Notes: generated by a model not told the origin, from the sequence alone. Counted from the first letter of the stretch, positions 1 through 12,135 are shown. The stretch: 64,000 nt of DNA from Branchipolynoe longqiensis (GCA_030323885.1 CM059196.1:37250348-37314347), one strand, 5' to 3'. Program-made: numbers and translations.

Positions 1-62
1 GCTTTATATTATCTCCAATAGATTAACGTTATATATTAAGACTTTAACTTCATGCTATTTCC

Positions 63-116
63 CGGCCTGGTATGCCCTTAGAAGTTGCCAGGAGGTAAAA
101 CCCCAACAACCCATCG
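63..116 (+). repeat. Diverged SINE 3' tail
   Basis: It resembles the tail of the window's main SINE family (cctgatatgaccttag...ttgctaggacgtaaaac) with several mismatches, and reads head-to-tail on the plus strand. Only the last ~50 bp survive. An old, 5'-truncated copy is the simplest reading. Confidence 0.4.
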
Positions 117-235
117 TGCCATTTCAGGTAAGCATCTCCTACACCTATTTAATTACCCACTTTCCATAGAAGTAAAATCATTCCCGTTTGCCATGATATT
201 TATTTTCCTTTTCATTTGCTTCTCACTTATTTGAC

Positions 236-325
236 GCTATGAGTGTGCAACGTCACAAGTCGGTACCCGTCCTGATATGACCTTAGATGTTGCTAGGCCG
301 TAAAACAACAACAAACAAACAAACA
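236..325 (+). repeat. SINE (main family), 5'-truncated copy
   Basis: This is the 3' ~90 bp of the main SINE: the 'atgagtgtgcac..gtcacaagtcggtacc' block, then 'cctgatatgaccttagatg', then an A-rich (caaa)n tail. 5' truncation and an A-rich tail fit LINE-type target-primed reverse transcription. Confidence 0.75.
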
Positions 326-523
326 CTTATTTGAATTCGACACCAAGCTTCAAACAGGTTTTCCGATTCTAAGAATCTGACGGAGTCGCTCAGGTACACA
401 CGTGACCGCGAAAACTAAACCCATTGGATCGTAGAATTGAAATGTTCGTGGAAACATTAACACATCATTTAAGTATAATACTAAATATAACGTAATCAAA
501 TCGGCAAAGTAAGGAGGACATCA

Positions 524-1211
524 AATCTGCATAGTTCGATGAAAGCATCACATTTTATAAATCAAAACACTAAAATAGTTTTAACCCTACACATGTAATG
601 TAGATCACTAGTGCACTGATTAAGCATTTCTTCTGTTGTTTCATAGAAGAGCATGATCGGTCAATTTGAAAAAAAAAACCTGCTTGCTTGTTTGTTGGGA
701 ATTTACATCCTTGCAACAAAGAAGGTCACATCTGGACGGGCACCGACTTGTGACGGTGCGCACTCATGGTGACTTTATAGTGCTGCCCCACTCGGCGAGC
801 AGGCCGACAGGACCATGACCTGATATCCCACTCAGTCACCATATCCCGGTACTAAGCAAACTAATCGTTTCCTTATCCAAATAATGCCGATCGACAGGCT
901 AGGTAGCGTTAAGTACCTTTAATGTTAGTCATTGGTTTGACTCGGCCGGGGTTCAAACCACGACTTCCCGCACAGGAAGCCAACCAGGAACCCATTACTG
1001 CTGAAGCCTATAGCGTGCAGCATTTCTATGTACTCGGCGCAATTAGTTTAACGTGTTTTCACTTCAAATATCTCCAAAGCTAGGCATTTAAAATAAAAGT
1101 TACTTCAATCTAAACTAAATTAGATTACAATAAACAACCTAATATATATATATTTATCAATAACAACAAAATGGCAGAAACTCAAAACCATCGGATTATG
1201 CAACTTAAACC
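524..1211. mobile_element. TTAA-flanked MITE copy 1, split by a SINE
   Basis: The left end reads ctgcatagttcgatg and the right end catcggattatgcaac followed by ttaa. These are inverted copies of the GCATAGTCCGATG terminus found at eight other places here. The interior shares 'ttcacttcaaatatctcc' with the copies at 46.4 and 46.8 kb. A complete minus-strand SINE lies inside it. No coding capacity. Confidence 0.6.
682..1005 (-). repeat. SINE (main family), near full length
   Basis: On the minus strand it has a tRNA-like head (degenerate B-box near 'ggtttgaacccc'), the conserved body ('gactcagtgggatatc', 'gcagcactataaag') and the 'gatgt.gc.aggatgt' tail. It lies inside the TTAA MITE at 524-1211, so it is the younger insertion. 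Confidence 0.75.
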
Positions 1212-1234
1212 ATCAGGGTAAAATGCCACCTTGA

Positions 1235-1400
1235 TTTAGGGTTTTACGTCCTAGCAACATCTGAGGTAATTCATTAACAGATGTTAACTTGCGACAGTGC
1301 AAACGCCCAGCTGCCTGATAGTGATGTCTCAATCGGATACCAATTTGACCCGATATCTCACTCAGTCACAATATCCCTACACTAAACCAGCCAGTCATTA
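1235..1400 (-). repeat. SINE (main family), partial and diverged
   Basis: It holds the tail and body blocks (gttttacgtcctagcaacat, cgacagtgcaaacgc, gacccgatatctcactcag). The tRNA-like head is missing or unrecognisable. Confidence 0.65.
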
Positions 1401-1521
1401 TTTTATTTTTACTAATTAATGTTCATTGGCAAAAGTAGCAACACATAAACTAGAATAAATAAAGTATTTCATTCAATTCGGCTGGAGTTTACACACATTA
1501 AGCAGATTTCAGCTGCTGTCA

Positions 1522-2356
1522 TCTGCACAAAAGAATCATTTCATCTGAACAAACAAATCCCTCCATCTGCACAAACACATCCCTCCATCTGCATAAACGA
1601 ATCCCTCCATCTGCACAAACAAATCCCTCAATCTGCACAAATGAATCCCTCCATCTGCACAAACGAATCTTCCCTCTACACAAACAAATCCCTCCATCTT
1701 AATAAACAAATCCCTCCATCTGTACAAAAGAATCATTTCATCTGCACAAACAAATCCCTCCATCTGCACAAACAAATCCCTCCATATTCATAAACAAATC
1801 CCTCCATCTGCACAAAAGAATCATTTCATCTGCACAAACAAATCCCTCCATCTGCACAAAAGAATCATTTCATCTGCAAAAACAAATCCATCCATCTGCA
1901 TAAACGAATCCCTCCATCTGCACAAACAAATCCCTCCATCTGCATAAACGAATCCCTCCGTCTGCACAAACGAATCCATCCATCTGCACACACGAATCCC
2001 TCCATCTTCATAAAGAAATCCCTCCATCTGCACAAACGAATCCTTCCATGCACAAACGAATCCTGCCACCTGCACAAACGAATCCTACCATCTGCACAAA
2101 CGAATCCTGCCATCTGCACAAACGAATCCCTCCGTCTGCATAAACGAATCCCTCCATCTGCATAAACAAATACCCCCGTCTGCACAAACGAATCCCTCCA
2201 TCTTGACAAACAAATCCATCCATCTGCACAACGGAATCCATCCATCTGCACAAAGGAATCTCTCCATCTGCACAAACGACTCCTGCCATCTGCACAAATG
2301 AATACTGCCATCTGCACAAAGAATCCCTTCATGTGCGTAAAGAATCCCTCCACCTG
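1522..2356. repeat. 22-bp minisatellite
   Basis: About 38 degenerate copies of a ~22-bp unit, consensus aatccctccatctgcacaaa plus cg or ca, in tandem. Because 22 is not a multiple of 3, the unit cycles through frames and yields spurious C/R/W/D-rich frames on the minus strand. No promoter or start context supports a gene. Confidence 0.9.
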
Positions 2357-2469
2357 ATGGTGCCTTGTGGCGTGCCTCTTGACATACAAGGGATAACACC
2401 GCCTGTCAGAAACCAGCACATCACGAATACCAGGACGGCTTCAGATGTCAGCTCAAGTCACCTTAGTTA

Positions 2470-2802
2470 CTTGCGGTTTCACGGCTAAACAACATCTAAG
2501 GTCACATCATGACACGCACCGACTTGTAACAGTGCGCACTCCTGTTGACTTTATAGTGCCGCCCCACTGGGGGGCCATACAACTGGCATCATATTCATAC
2601 CCCGATATGCCGCTCAGTCACATGATCCTGATACTGAGAAAGCAAGTCCTTGCCCTATCCTAATAATGCAGAGCGACCAGACAAGGTAGCGAAAGGTATC
2701 CATTTTGAAAGTCTTTAGCTTGAGTTGGCTGGGATTCGAACACACGACCTCCCCGCACGCGAAACCAGCGCTCTACTGAATTTGGCCATACTCGCCCTGG
2801 GT
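2470..2802 (-). repeat. SINE (main family), near full length
   Basis: It contains tail, body and tRNA-like head: on the minus strand, a head resembling 'ggccaaattcagtagagcgc' (A-box region) and 'gtgttcgaatccc' (B-box region). Diverged from the 45.7-kb copy by many substitutions, so older. Confidence 0.75.
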
Positions 2803-3124
2803 CACCTTGATCTGGTATTTAGTTAATATTGGCATAGTGCGCAAAATGTTGTGCACATTGAAATGCTAGACACCATATGCTTTCATGTCATGCCTTCATC
2901 GGGTTACGCAGCTTAACATTATTATTTTAAAATCATAAGCACAGTCGCTACTAAGTGTTATCGATCCGGTCACCACCAAGCATTATATGTAAGTATGACT
3001 ACGACGCTCTGCTGTGACTCATGCGGCGCCTTGCTTTATGGGAGTATGTTCAGTATGTGAGAATGCAGCATGGCTCGATGTGCAAGTAGTTCTGGTATGG
3101 GAATAATGAAATTACCACAACGCA

Positions 3125-4115
3125 GAGATAACCAGCGACTCGACACAAGGTCACAGCCCTGCACCAGAACCAGCGACTCAGAACACGGTCACAGCCCTGT
3201 GCCAGAACCAGCGCTTTGGCACAAGGTCACAGCCCCACACCAGAAACAGTGGATCGACACAAGGTCACGGTCCCGCACCGCAACCAGCAACTCGGCACAG
3301 GGTCACAGCCCCGCACCAGAAGCAGTGACTCGGCACAAGGTCGTAAACTCACACCGGAACCAGTGACTCGACACAAGGTCACAGCCCCACACCGGAACCA
3401 GCGACTCGACACAAGATCACAGCCCCATACCGGAACCAGTGACTCAACACAAGGTCACAGCCCTGCACCAGAAACAGCTACTCGGAACAAGGTCACAGCC
3501 CCGAACCGGAACCACCGACTCGGTACAAGTCATGGCCCCACACCAGAACCAGTGACTCAGCACAAGGTCACAGCCCCACACCGGAACCAGTGACTCGGCA
3601 CAAGGTCACAGCCCCGAACCGGAACCACCGACTCGGTACAAGTCATGGCCCCACACCAGAACCAGTGACTCAGCACAAGGTCACAGCCCCACACCGGAAC
3701 TAGTGACTCGACACAAGGTCACAGCCCCGCACCGGAACCAGTGACTCAACACAAGATCACAGCCCCGAACCGGAAACAGCGACTCGACACAAGGTCACAG
3801 TCCCGAACCGGAACCAGCGACTCAGCACAAGTCATGGCCCCGCACCAGAACCAGCTACTCGGCACAAGGTCACAGCCCCACACCGGAATTAGTGACTCAA
3901 CATACGATCACAGCCACATCCCGGAACCAGCGAATCGGCACAAGTCACGGCCCCACACCAGAACCAGTGACTCAGCACAAGGTCACAGCCCCACACCGGA
4001 ACTAGTGACTCGACACAAAGTCACAGCCACGCACCGGAACCAGCGACTCGACACAAGGTCACAGCCCTGCACCGGAACCAGCGACTCGACATAAGGTCAC
4101 AGCCCCACACCGGAA
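3125..4115. repeat. 38-bp minisatellite
   Basis: About 26 tandem copies of a 38-bp unit built on 'gactcgacacaaggtcacag' and 'ccccacaccggaaccag'. Variants carrying 'caagtcatggccc' recur at spaced positions, which suggests block duplication. Open frames across it are repeat translations. Confidence 0.9.
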
Positions 4116-4394
4116 GTAGTGAACTGAAAGTGCAGTGTCAGCGCGATGCGCATGACGGGCATTAACCACAATTACACCGACTGTCCTGACCCGTGACTGG
4201 ACGCGCCAGTCGATCGATGCGTTACTCCGCCGATACCACCAGCTGATGTGCACTCATTTCTGGACAATTATCCTAACTGTCTCAAAAGTTGCCGCGACAC
4301 AGCGAAATGTTTGGTCCAGCCAATCAGAGGCATGTTAACAACGGAGTCTACTCGTCACTGCCATGCCCCAGAGGTCTTTATGCATCTAGCCCTA

Positions 4395-4560
4395 GTCGGT
4401 TTTTACATCCTAGCAACATCTATATCAAGATGGGTACCCACTCATGGCGACTTCATAGCACTGCCCCACTCAGGAAATCAGGCCGAGGGCACCATAAACC
4501 GATATCCCCCTCAGACACATTATCCTGACACTGAGCTAACCAGTCCTAATCCTATTAAGA
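4395..4560 (-). repeat. SINE (main family), partial
   Basis: Tail and body are present (tttttacatcctagcaacat, tagcactgccccactcagg, cattatcctgacactgagc); the head is absent. Confidence 0.7.
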
Positions 4561-4889
4561 TTAAGATTATTTATTTCCACATGATCATTGTACATAGAAG
4601 CTGATATTTATGTATCATGTATGTTCCACATGAAAAAGAGAAAGCAGAAGTACAATACTTATGAGGCGCTTTCCCCAGTTAAAAATAACACATATACATT
4701 GCTAATACAATAAAAATAACCAATTTTAAAATTGAAAGTAGAAAGTATATTAACATTACCTTTAATACTGTAAATGACATTTAATTGTTTATATATACTA
4801 GACTACTATGTATTTTCACTCTGGTAAAGCTTAAAGATTTTCTTGTTATACATTCGTTGAAACATATATATTAGTATAAATACTACCGG

Positions 4890-5085
4890 CACTGTGACCC
4901 AATATCCCATCCAGTCATAGTTTCATGATAGTGAGTAAACTACTCCTTGCTGCCTCCTAGTATTAGTACTAGTAGTAATGCTGAGAGACCAGGCTAGATA
5001 GCAACAAGGATTAATTGTGTACGTCATCGGTTTGAGGAGGTCGAGGTTCCAAACCCACGATCTCCATGCATTGGAAACCAGATAC
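4890..5085 (-). repeat. SINE (main family), head half
   Basis: It contains 'gacccaatatcccatccagtca', an altered 'aatgctgagagaccaggcta' and the B-box-like 'gtcgaggttccaaacccac'. The 3' tail is missing. Diverged copy. Confidence 0.6.
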
Positions 5086-5099
5086 ATGTATATTAAATA

Positions 5100-5610
5100 A
5101 GTATATATATATATATATATATATTACATAAATATATATTATACCCCATATAAGCTATATAATATAAATTACATTATATTATTAGGAGTATAAAGGTCAT
5201 ACGAATATAGGCAACGCAAAATATATATTATTATTTGGTATTTGTTTAAACTGCCTGATGTTATCCTAATATGTTTATTATTTGTGTTCCGTGTGCTGCG
5301 CGCATGTGCTGCGGCACGTGCTGCAGTCCTGCATTGACCAATATAAGCAGCCGTTATATATTTTACATAGGTTATATTATATATAATATATCAATGTTCG
5401 TATATAATATAAATATAAGTATATAGATTACATTATATTATATATTATGAATATGTTTATATATACAAATATAATTATATAAATAAATATACATCATATA
5501 GATACATATATATCATAAAACTATATATCTTACAAATATAAATTTCATATAATATATATATATATATATAATACATATAACCCTATATTTATTATATTAA
5601 TATACAAGTA
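5100..5610. repeat. AT-rich tract
   Basis: Mostly (TA)n and short AT palindromes, interrupted at about 5187-5360 by a GC-richer segment that also occurs at 59.8 kb (listed separately). No coding signal. Confidence 0.8.
5187..5360 (+). repeat. Fragment shared with the 59.8-kb element; TATA-like
   Basis: It shares 'ccgtgtgctgcg', 'catgtgct.cgg' and 'atataagcagc' in the same order with 59766-59915, and an upstream 'gtataaa..ttatacg' block. The 'aatataagcag' motif after a GC-rich stretch looks like a core promoter, but no transcript or ORF is attached to it here. Confidence 0.5.
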
Positions 5611-5873
5611 TGTCCGTTGCTAAATGAAATTTAGGACAGAGCAAGATTTTCGTGGAATGGCAGTGAACCCGGAACCAGGATGAGGATGCGGCGTCTGTGT
5701 CGACATTGAGAATACCCAAACTAAGCTACCACGGTCCACACATGCCGTTATCGCACAGATAGATTGCCAGACATGGCTATAACGCTGCAGGCGAGATGGC
5801 CATTAACTGACCACCTCAGCAGCTGATTTGCTATCAAACCCTCCGTCCATGGTGACGAGACAGTTTCTCCCGG

Positions 5874-6478
5874 TGTGGCAGTAAATCGCAAACCCCTGGA
5901 AATTGCACACCCCGGGGTTTGCGATTTACTAGGAAATCACAAACCCCCCCTGGAAATCGCAAACCCCCCTGTGTTTTGGGACTGATTCGGGCCAAATCTA
6001 TTCAATGCGACCATATTTAACAGAATTACATACTCAAATCGTGAAATTTCATTAAATTAACCCTAAATTCGAAGCGTTATTAAGGCTACCGCCGTAACGG
6101 CGGAGATATTAGCAGTAGGGTAAAATACGCCGTGATGTGTGCTGCGGCAATGCTATGTCTATGGGGAGCATTTATTTTTGTAAAATAAATAAAAAAACTT
6201 TCATCGAATCGATTAAAAATATCTCAATGCGCGATTGAAGAGGAAGATCTGAGGTATTTAATTTAACCTAAGAGCAATTTTATCTGAAAGTATTAAAAAC
6301 AGAGATAATAGTGAAAGTTGGGATATTCTGAGTGTCAGTGCCAGTGTTAGCCTTACCAGATCATGGTAAGGCTAACACTCAGAATGGGGGGTTTGCGATC
6401 TCCAGGGGGGATATGCGATTTCCTAGGAAATCGCAAGTGGGGGTTTGCGATTTACAGGGTTTGCGATTTCCTGCTACA
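5874..6478. mobile_element. CCGG-flanked MITE, family A copy 1
   Basis: A 605-bp element with inverted ends (tgtggcagtaaatcgcaaac at the left; the right end reads the same in reverse as tgtagcaggaaatcgcaaac). The tetranucleotide CCGG sits directly outside both ends (5870-5873 and 6479-6482). Subterminal 'gcgatttcc'/'aaatcgcaaacc' motifs repeat many times. It is nearly identical to 47313-47971 apart from a ~54-bp indel near the right end. No coding capacity. Confidence 0.85.
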
Positions 6479-6516
6479 CCGGAACTACAGCCACACTCCA
6501 AAAATAGGGCACTGTT

Positions 6517-6643
6517 GTGAGGTGCACTGACCTCCCCAGGTAAAATGCCACATTCATGGGTAGCTGGATTGCATGCATCAGGGAGCCTAGATAGTCTAAT
6601 AAGTAATGGCTACGGTGCTAGCCCCATAATGGCAGAAGTGTGT
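6517..6643 (+). repeat. Second dispersed repeat family, copy 1
   Basis: It shares 'ggtgcactgac.tccc', 'aaat.ccacat' and 'agcctagatag.ctaat' with 7700-7830. The last block resembles a tRNA A-box region (agcctaatggtta), so a tRNA-derived SINE head is possible but not shown. Confidence 0.45.
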
Positions 6644-7426
6644 AAGCCCCGTTCACATATGGGCCTTAAGTCGCCTCAACTAGTTCGCCTCATCTAAAGC
6701 TGTGTTCACATATGGGCGTTAAGTCGCTCAACTAGTTCGCCTCATCTAAGTCACCTCACATTCGCTGTGTGGACACTACGCTGAGGCGACTTAAGGCTAA
6801 GTCGCCTCATCTAGTTCGCTTCAAGTAAACCGCATCGCGAGGTAGGTTATATGAAGCGATCTAACTTAAGTCGGCCCAACTTCCTAATGTGAACGGTATA
6901 GGTTTACTTAAAGCGACTTAAGCACGTCACAGTCGAGACCTGAGTTTGTTGACTTTCCGGTAAATTTGCTCTATTAAACTGCTAGCTGTGCACAGATATT
7001 TTTTTCATCATTTATTTTTAGGGTGTCCCTGCCCAGCAGAAGTTTTGACCGTTCCAAAACAATACGATTCAGTCGAAACAGATCTAGGTCGAACCCACAC
7101 TCTCTCGTGCCGACGTCGACTAACCGAAACTGGCGCTGGTTAGTATGGACTTGCTCATGCACAGATATCGATTTCCGGCTAAAAGTACTGCATGTGTGGA
7201 CACGACACTAGTTCGCCTCATCTAGTTCGCCTTATCTAGTTCGGCCTAAACCTGCAGGTGTGAACACGGCTTAAGTCGACTCAGATCACGCGCGTGAACG
7301 CTCTTCTGAGGTGAATTAAGGCTGATTCGACTCCAACTAGTTCGCCTCATGTAGACCACTTCACGAGGTGGATTAAATGAGGCGAACTAGTTGAGGCGAC
7401 TTCAGGCCTGTGTGTGAACGGGGCTT
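6644..7426. mobile_element. TIR element with aagccccgttcacac ends
   Basis: About 783 bp. The left end 'aagccccgttcacatatggg' and the right end (reverse complement aagccccgttcacacacagg) form TIRs that continue for about 50 bp through 'aagtcgcctcaactagttcg'. The 'gttcgcctcatcta' motif recurs in both orientations near both ends, as expected for transposase-binding repeats. GTGT lies outside both ends and may be a 4-bp target duplication. No transposase remains. Superfamily not assigned. Confidence 0.75.
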
Positions 7427-7567
7427 GTGTTTGAGTTCCACAATGTTTTCCCTTGGGCGCTTGGTTTTCAAAATCAACATCCATAACATTGATTCCGTGA
7501 CCAGGTTATTGAACCAGCTAGGTGATGTATAGTGTTGCACCATTCGTGTGTAAGTCCGCTACCTGGT

Positions 7568-7615
7568 TGTTGGAGTTTTACATCCTAGCAACATCTAAGG
7601 TCATATCAGGACCTG
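7568..7615 (-). repeat. SINE tail fragment
   Basis: Only 'gttggagttttacatcctag', 'caacatctaaggtcatatca' and 'ggac' remain; this is the extreme 3' end of the main SINE. Confidence 0.7.
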
Positions 7616-7699
7616 CTGCCCCTACCTGTGTACTATCCGCTACCTGGATATTTGTAATTGTAAGTATGAAACTTATAATGGCTGAAGCACAAACGTTAA

Positions 7700-7830
7700 C
7701 AAGGTGCACTGACATCCCTAGATGAAATACCACATACACAGGTAGATGTGGCTCGGTAGATTGAATGGACATAGCCTAGATAGCCTAATGGTTAGGACGA
7801 CAGCTCCAGAGTGGCAGACCAGTGTGTCAT
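7700..7830 (+). repeat. Second dispersed repeat family, copy 2
   Basis: Paralogue of 6517-6643. It includes 'tagcctaatggttaggacga', which resembles a tRNA D-arm/A-box region, so a tRNA-derived origin is likely. No complete tRNA cloverleaf can be built. Confidence 0.45.
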
Positions 7831-7839
7831 ATTATATAA

Positions 7840-7955
7840 GTTCCCCCCCCCCTCACCAACAGAGAACCACTCACTCGCTCAATAACTCGCTCACTCACTC
7901 GCTCACTAACTCACTCACCTACTCACTCACTCACCCACCCACCCACCCACTCATT
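7840..7955. repeat. Simple repeat (CACT)n/(CACCC)n
   Basis: A C-run followed by 'ctcactcactcgctcacta' and 'cacccacccacc'. Low complexity, no gene. Confidence 0.85.
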
Positions 7956-7964
7956 TGCTTACCC

Positions 7965-8357
7965 TAAAGTGACTGTCACACATCACCGGATTGGTGAAAT
8001 GGAAAGAAACCAAACAAAGTCTGTCGATACCCGGCAAAGTCTGGTTTGTGTCCATTGCATATCCGTTGCATATCCATTGATATCCGGCCCGATCCGGTAC
8101 AAGTTTTGAACATGCACAAAACTTGGAACGGATGCCGCCGGATTGATGTCTATGGTTCTTGTCTGGTTTGAGTTTGTTTAGTCCGCTTATCGTCCATTGC
8201 TATCCGTTCATGTACGTTTCATGTCCCGTTTCATGTCCGTTCGTCTGGCGGCCTTTGACCCGATATCGTAACATTTTGATACTTAACTCGCCCAAACACC
8301 ACCAGACTAGAAAATTCTGTCCGTTGCTCGATCCGGCATAGTGTGACAGCCGCTTTA
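7965..8357. mobile_element. Harbinger-like MITE, 'gatccgg' type
   Basis: About 393 bp. The left end taaagtgactgtcacacatc mirrors the right end (reverse complement ctaaagcggctgtcacacta). The termini match the TAA/TTA + (A)G..GTCACAC pattern of the Harbinger element at 29.3-33.3 kb. The interior is dense in 'tccgg', 'tatccgt' and 'ccgttg' motifs. Non-autonomous. Confidence 0.7.
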
Positions 8358-8721
8358 GTCTTAAAACCAATAGCCAGAAGAAAAACACAAGACAATATCG
8401 ACGTAATATATATGGTTAGATAGCATTAGTCAAATCCCGCTTAATCCGGAAATCTCGCTATCGGCCGAAGACATCCACAGAACAGATTTCAGGCGAGTTC
8501 ATCGAGTTTCTTTATCTCGCAAATCCTCAAAATCCTTTATCAGACAATCTCACTAATCCAACATTGGGTTCTGGGAACAGAGTAGTCAAGATTAATGTAA
8601 TATAAAAAAATATATTTGTCTAGAATGCTACAACTATAATACAAGTCTGAGCATACAGCTCAAACCATCTAATCTAATCTAAGTATATTAATCAAGATAG
8701 TACCATATCACCTGTGTATAT

Positions 8722-9012
8722 ATGGTATGGATATATGTATGTATGTGTGTATGTATGTGTATGCATATGTGTATATGTATGTATGTAAGCATGCGTATCC
8801 ATCTGTGTATGCATGTGTGTATCTATGTATGTGTCTGTACACATATGTATGCATGTATGTATGTGTGCATGTATGCATGTATGTATACATGTATATGTGT
8901 ATGTATGGGTATATGTATTTTTATATGTTTGCATATATATATATATATATATATATATCTATATGTGGATGTATTTCTATGTGGATGTATATATGCGCAT
9001 ATATATGTACAC
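8722..9012. repeat. (GTAT)n / (TA)n microsatellite
   Basis: About 290 bp of interrupted gtat/gtgt repeats ending in (ta)n. Translated frames on both strands are pure repeat products. Confidence 0.95.
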
Positions 9013-9299
9013 AATAAACAAATGTTTGCTGTTATTAAAGTATTATTAATACTACTAACTTAATTGCTCAGTCATTTAGTTCATCAACATTCTAGATACT
9101 TCACACGGCACTAGTGCCATTCTACCCAACAGATGACATCTCTCTGTATCAACACCCCCGCCCCCCCCCCACCCACACCCACGCCGCTTCCGTACTCCCT
9201 CTGACCTTGGTCGGTGGCGGGCCAAGGTCGTCAAGGTCGACTTCCTTCCGGATGGCCATGTAGACACTGGTGCGCTTCATCCCGAGCTGCTCGCTGCCC

Positions 9300-10260
9300 G
9301 CTGGGCGACCGGCTCGGGATGGGCTCGGTACCAGCCAGGAGTGGGTCCAGCGTCAGGTCTGAGTGGGTCCACTATGTGGGCTCAGTGTCAACGCAATGGC
9401 GACTTGACTCGGTGCGGATCCAGTCTTGGCTCGGTGCCAGCTCAATATTGGGCTCGGTGTGGGCTCAAAGTGAGGCTGGAGCGGGTTCCCTGTAGGCTCA
9501 GCGCTAGCCGGGTATCGGTGTAATGTCGGATCAGTTGTGAGCTTGGTACCGGTCGTTGTGGGTCACTACGAGTTCAGTGTAGGTTCGGTGCTGGTTCAGT
9601 ATGAGTTCAGTGTGAGTTCGGTGCCAGCTCCGTGCTGGTTCGGTGTCGGCTTAGTGACAGATCTGGTCTGGCTTGGTATGTGCCGGGTGGAAGCTCATTG
9701 CTGGCTTGGTGCTCGTTCATTCGTGACTCGTGGGAGTTTGATGCTAGATTGATCCTAGCTTCGTGTTCAGTTCAGTCTCGACTAAGTGTGAGTCTGGTAC
9801 TGGGATGATCCTAGCTCAGTGTGGGCTCGGTTTGCCTTCGGTGCTAGATTGATCTTGGTTCGGTGTGTGTGCAGTGTAAAGTCAGTGCTACACAAACCAT
9901 AGGTCATTGTGGACTCAGTGTGAGTTCGGTGTTGGCTCAGTGTGAGGTCAGTGCTGGATTAATCATAGCTTGGTATTGGCTCAGTGTTGGCTCGGTATGG
10001 GCTCGGTGCCGGCTCGGGCCTGGCTCGAAGTGGGCTCGGTGCCTGCTCGGGTCTGGCTCAGTGTGGGCTCAGTGTAGGCCTCTGTGTGGGTTCAGTGTAG
10101 GCCTCTGTGTGGGTTCAGTGCCGGCTTTGGCCTTGCTTAGTGTGGGCTCAGTGCTTGGGTGTGGGCTCGGTGTGGGCTCGGCCCTCGGTCGGTGTGGGCT
10201 CGGCCCTCGCTCGGTGTGGGCTCGGTGTGGGTTCGGCCCTGGGTCGGTGCCGTCCTGACG
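9300..10260. repeat. GCTCGGTGTGG minisatellite
   Basis: Nearly 1 kb of degenerate short units of the form 'ggctcggtgtgggctcagtg', the right half more homogeneous than the left. A rising homogeneity gradient suggests recent expansion at the right end. Open frames rich in G, S, V, L, W and Q come from the repeat. Confidence 0.85.
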
Positions 10261-10407
10261 TCGGGCTAGCACTGCACCACTCCCTGAAGGTCGAGTAAAG
10301 GGAGCGGGACGCGGATCCCGGCGTCTGACCTGAGTAATTGTCCCCACACGCCAACTGGTGGCAGCGTGGCAGTGTGGCATAGAGCGTGGCGGATCAGGCT
10401 ACTAGAT

Positions 10408-10500
10408 ACTCCTCCTCCTCCTCCTGCTCCTCCACCACCACCACCACCACCACCACCTCCTACACCACCACTTTCACCACCTCCTCCTCCACCAAAAGGA
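10408..10500. repeat. (CCT)n/(CCA)n trinucleotide tract
   Basis: ctcctcctc followed by caccaccacc. It would encode a polyproline or polyserine run, but no splice or start context supports translation. Confidence 0.85.
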
Positions 10501-11009
10501 TCGCACCACGGCCACCGTGCACAATACACACCCACCGCTCCCACTCTGCCGCCACCGCCACAGTCCACGTCCTGGTCAGCGTCTCGTCGCCTTGGAAACG
10601 CGTGTAGTGCCAACAAACTTACCAGTGGCGCCTCCGGATGGAACAGTGGCGCTTCGCGGAACTAAAAGGGGTGGCTACTTTAAAAAAATATTTTATCGTC
10701 GGTACTCTGGGGTTTTCCTTCAATTGTGTGCTTTTGTTTTAAGTCCTATGTATATCCAATGTCTCATAGTCATATATAAACAAATATATATATATATAAA
10801 TATTGATATATACACACAAACAGTCTCGTATATACTGTCTCATACATACACAAGAAAGTAGATACGGCACTTATATGACAGAGAGTGACTCGCCCTATTA
10901 TCGCCCATAACAATTTGGGGAGTGACATATGTCAGGTCTGTCAGCCGGTGTGTCAGGTCGGTCGTTACCCACATCCAAGCTTCCGGTATTAACTACTGAC
11001 TCCTGACAC

Positions 11010-11068
11010 CTGCGGGTCAAACGGACACTCTTCACTGCTGGGGGCTCCTTCATAAAAATCTGGCGATT
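11010..11068 (-). other. Weak candidate exon
   Basis: On the minus strand a 59-bp open segment follows an AG after 'ctgtgtatttgcat' and ends at CAG/GTGTCA. It encodes S-P-D-F-Y-E-G-A-P-S-S-E-E-C-P-F-D-P, which does not look repeat-derived and sits downstream of the PTPN-like exon in the right orientation. The donor is weak and I recognise no family match, so chance is quite possible. Confidence 0.15.
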
Positions 11069-11224
11069 CTATGCAAATACACAGACATATCATATTAGAT
11101 ATATAAACACACTTATATAAACATAGGTGGTCTATAAATATAATCAAATATGGGAATATAAATGACACTACCAACATCAGTTCTTCCTATTCCTTACAAT
11201 CGCAATTTGCTAACTTGCTAAGTG

Positions 11225-11229
11225 TATAT

Positions 11230-11279
<50 letters not shown>

Positions 11280-11345
11280 GTACCAGCATGCGCATTTCCA
11301 CCTCACTCTCCACTCGCTCAGAGGATATATATATATATATAATTA
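11225..11345. repeat. (TA)n microsatellite
   Basis: Two (ta)n runs flank 'gggtaccagcatgcgcattt'. Low complexity. Confidence 0.9.
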
Positions 11346-12002
11346 AAAAAATAATTTAAAAAATCTATATATCTATATCAAGGCATAGTTCTCTCTCCTG
11401 CCACGGCGGCGCCACCTGCTAGTGTTCACTATGACACATAAACCGGAACAGCTGGCCGGGCTTTAAACTAATAACTATAGATCTATATCCACTATATACA
11501 CTACTACTACTATTATTACTACTATATAAGATGCACTTCATTACTACCTAAGAGTAAGACACATCTCTAATGACTCAGAGCTGTGATATACACGGAAATA
11601 GAGCACACATGTGCTACAGGTGGACCGTTGTGCACTGTGGCGGGGATGGGAATATCGCACTTCCGGTTCCGGAAAGTCACGCCGGGAGGCATCTACTGGC
11701 TGCGGTACGTAAGTATCCGTGGTCAGGGCGCACCTTGAATGTGAAGGCAGACACTCGACCACCCGCACACACTGCCCCGCTCGGGGTTAGGTACTTCCGT
11801 GAAGGCATGACATGTCTGGCGTGGGGGGGTAGGTGTCGGTGTAATGACGTCACACATCTCTTTAATACACGCACGTACGTGCACGCGCATGTAGGCGCGC
11901 ATACACACGGACACACACTGATACACACGGACATACACACGGACACACAGATAACCCGGGAGAGTCCATCCATCTCCCACCTGCCTACTTCAACGGCAGA
12001 GT

Positions 12003-12135
12003 GGTTGTTGGAGTTTCCGTCCTAGCATCTACAGCTATGGTCATATCAGGTTGGGTACCGCTTTCTGACAGCGCGCCCTCATGACGACTTTACAGTGCTG
12101 CCCCACTGGGAGACTCAAGTCGTCAACACCATTAT
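12003..12135 (-). repeat. SINE (main family), 3' part
   Basis: It contains 'ttgttggagtttccgtcctag', 'atggtcatatcagg' and 'agtgctgccccactgggaga'; the head half is missing. Confidence 0.7.

Noticed and set aside
1522..4115. Possible CRISPR-like regularly repeated arrays
   Set aside because: Units are contiguous minisatellite copies with no unique spacers, and the genome is eukaryotic.
7023..7211. Short plus-strand ORF in the TIR element at 6.6-7.4 kb
   Set aside because: 62 residues with no transposase motif; the element looks non-autonomous.
10366..10665. Proline-rich protein at the CCT/CCA tract
   Set aside because: Repeat translation; both strands and several frames are open for the same reason.
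11570..12025. Possible gene with donor-like 'gtaagtat' near 11706
   Set aside because: The frame crosses a SINE and a CA-rich stretch, and the residues before the donor match no family I know.
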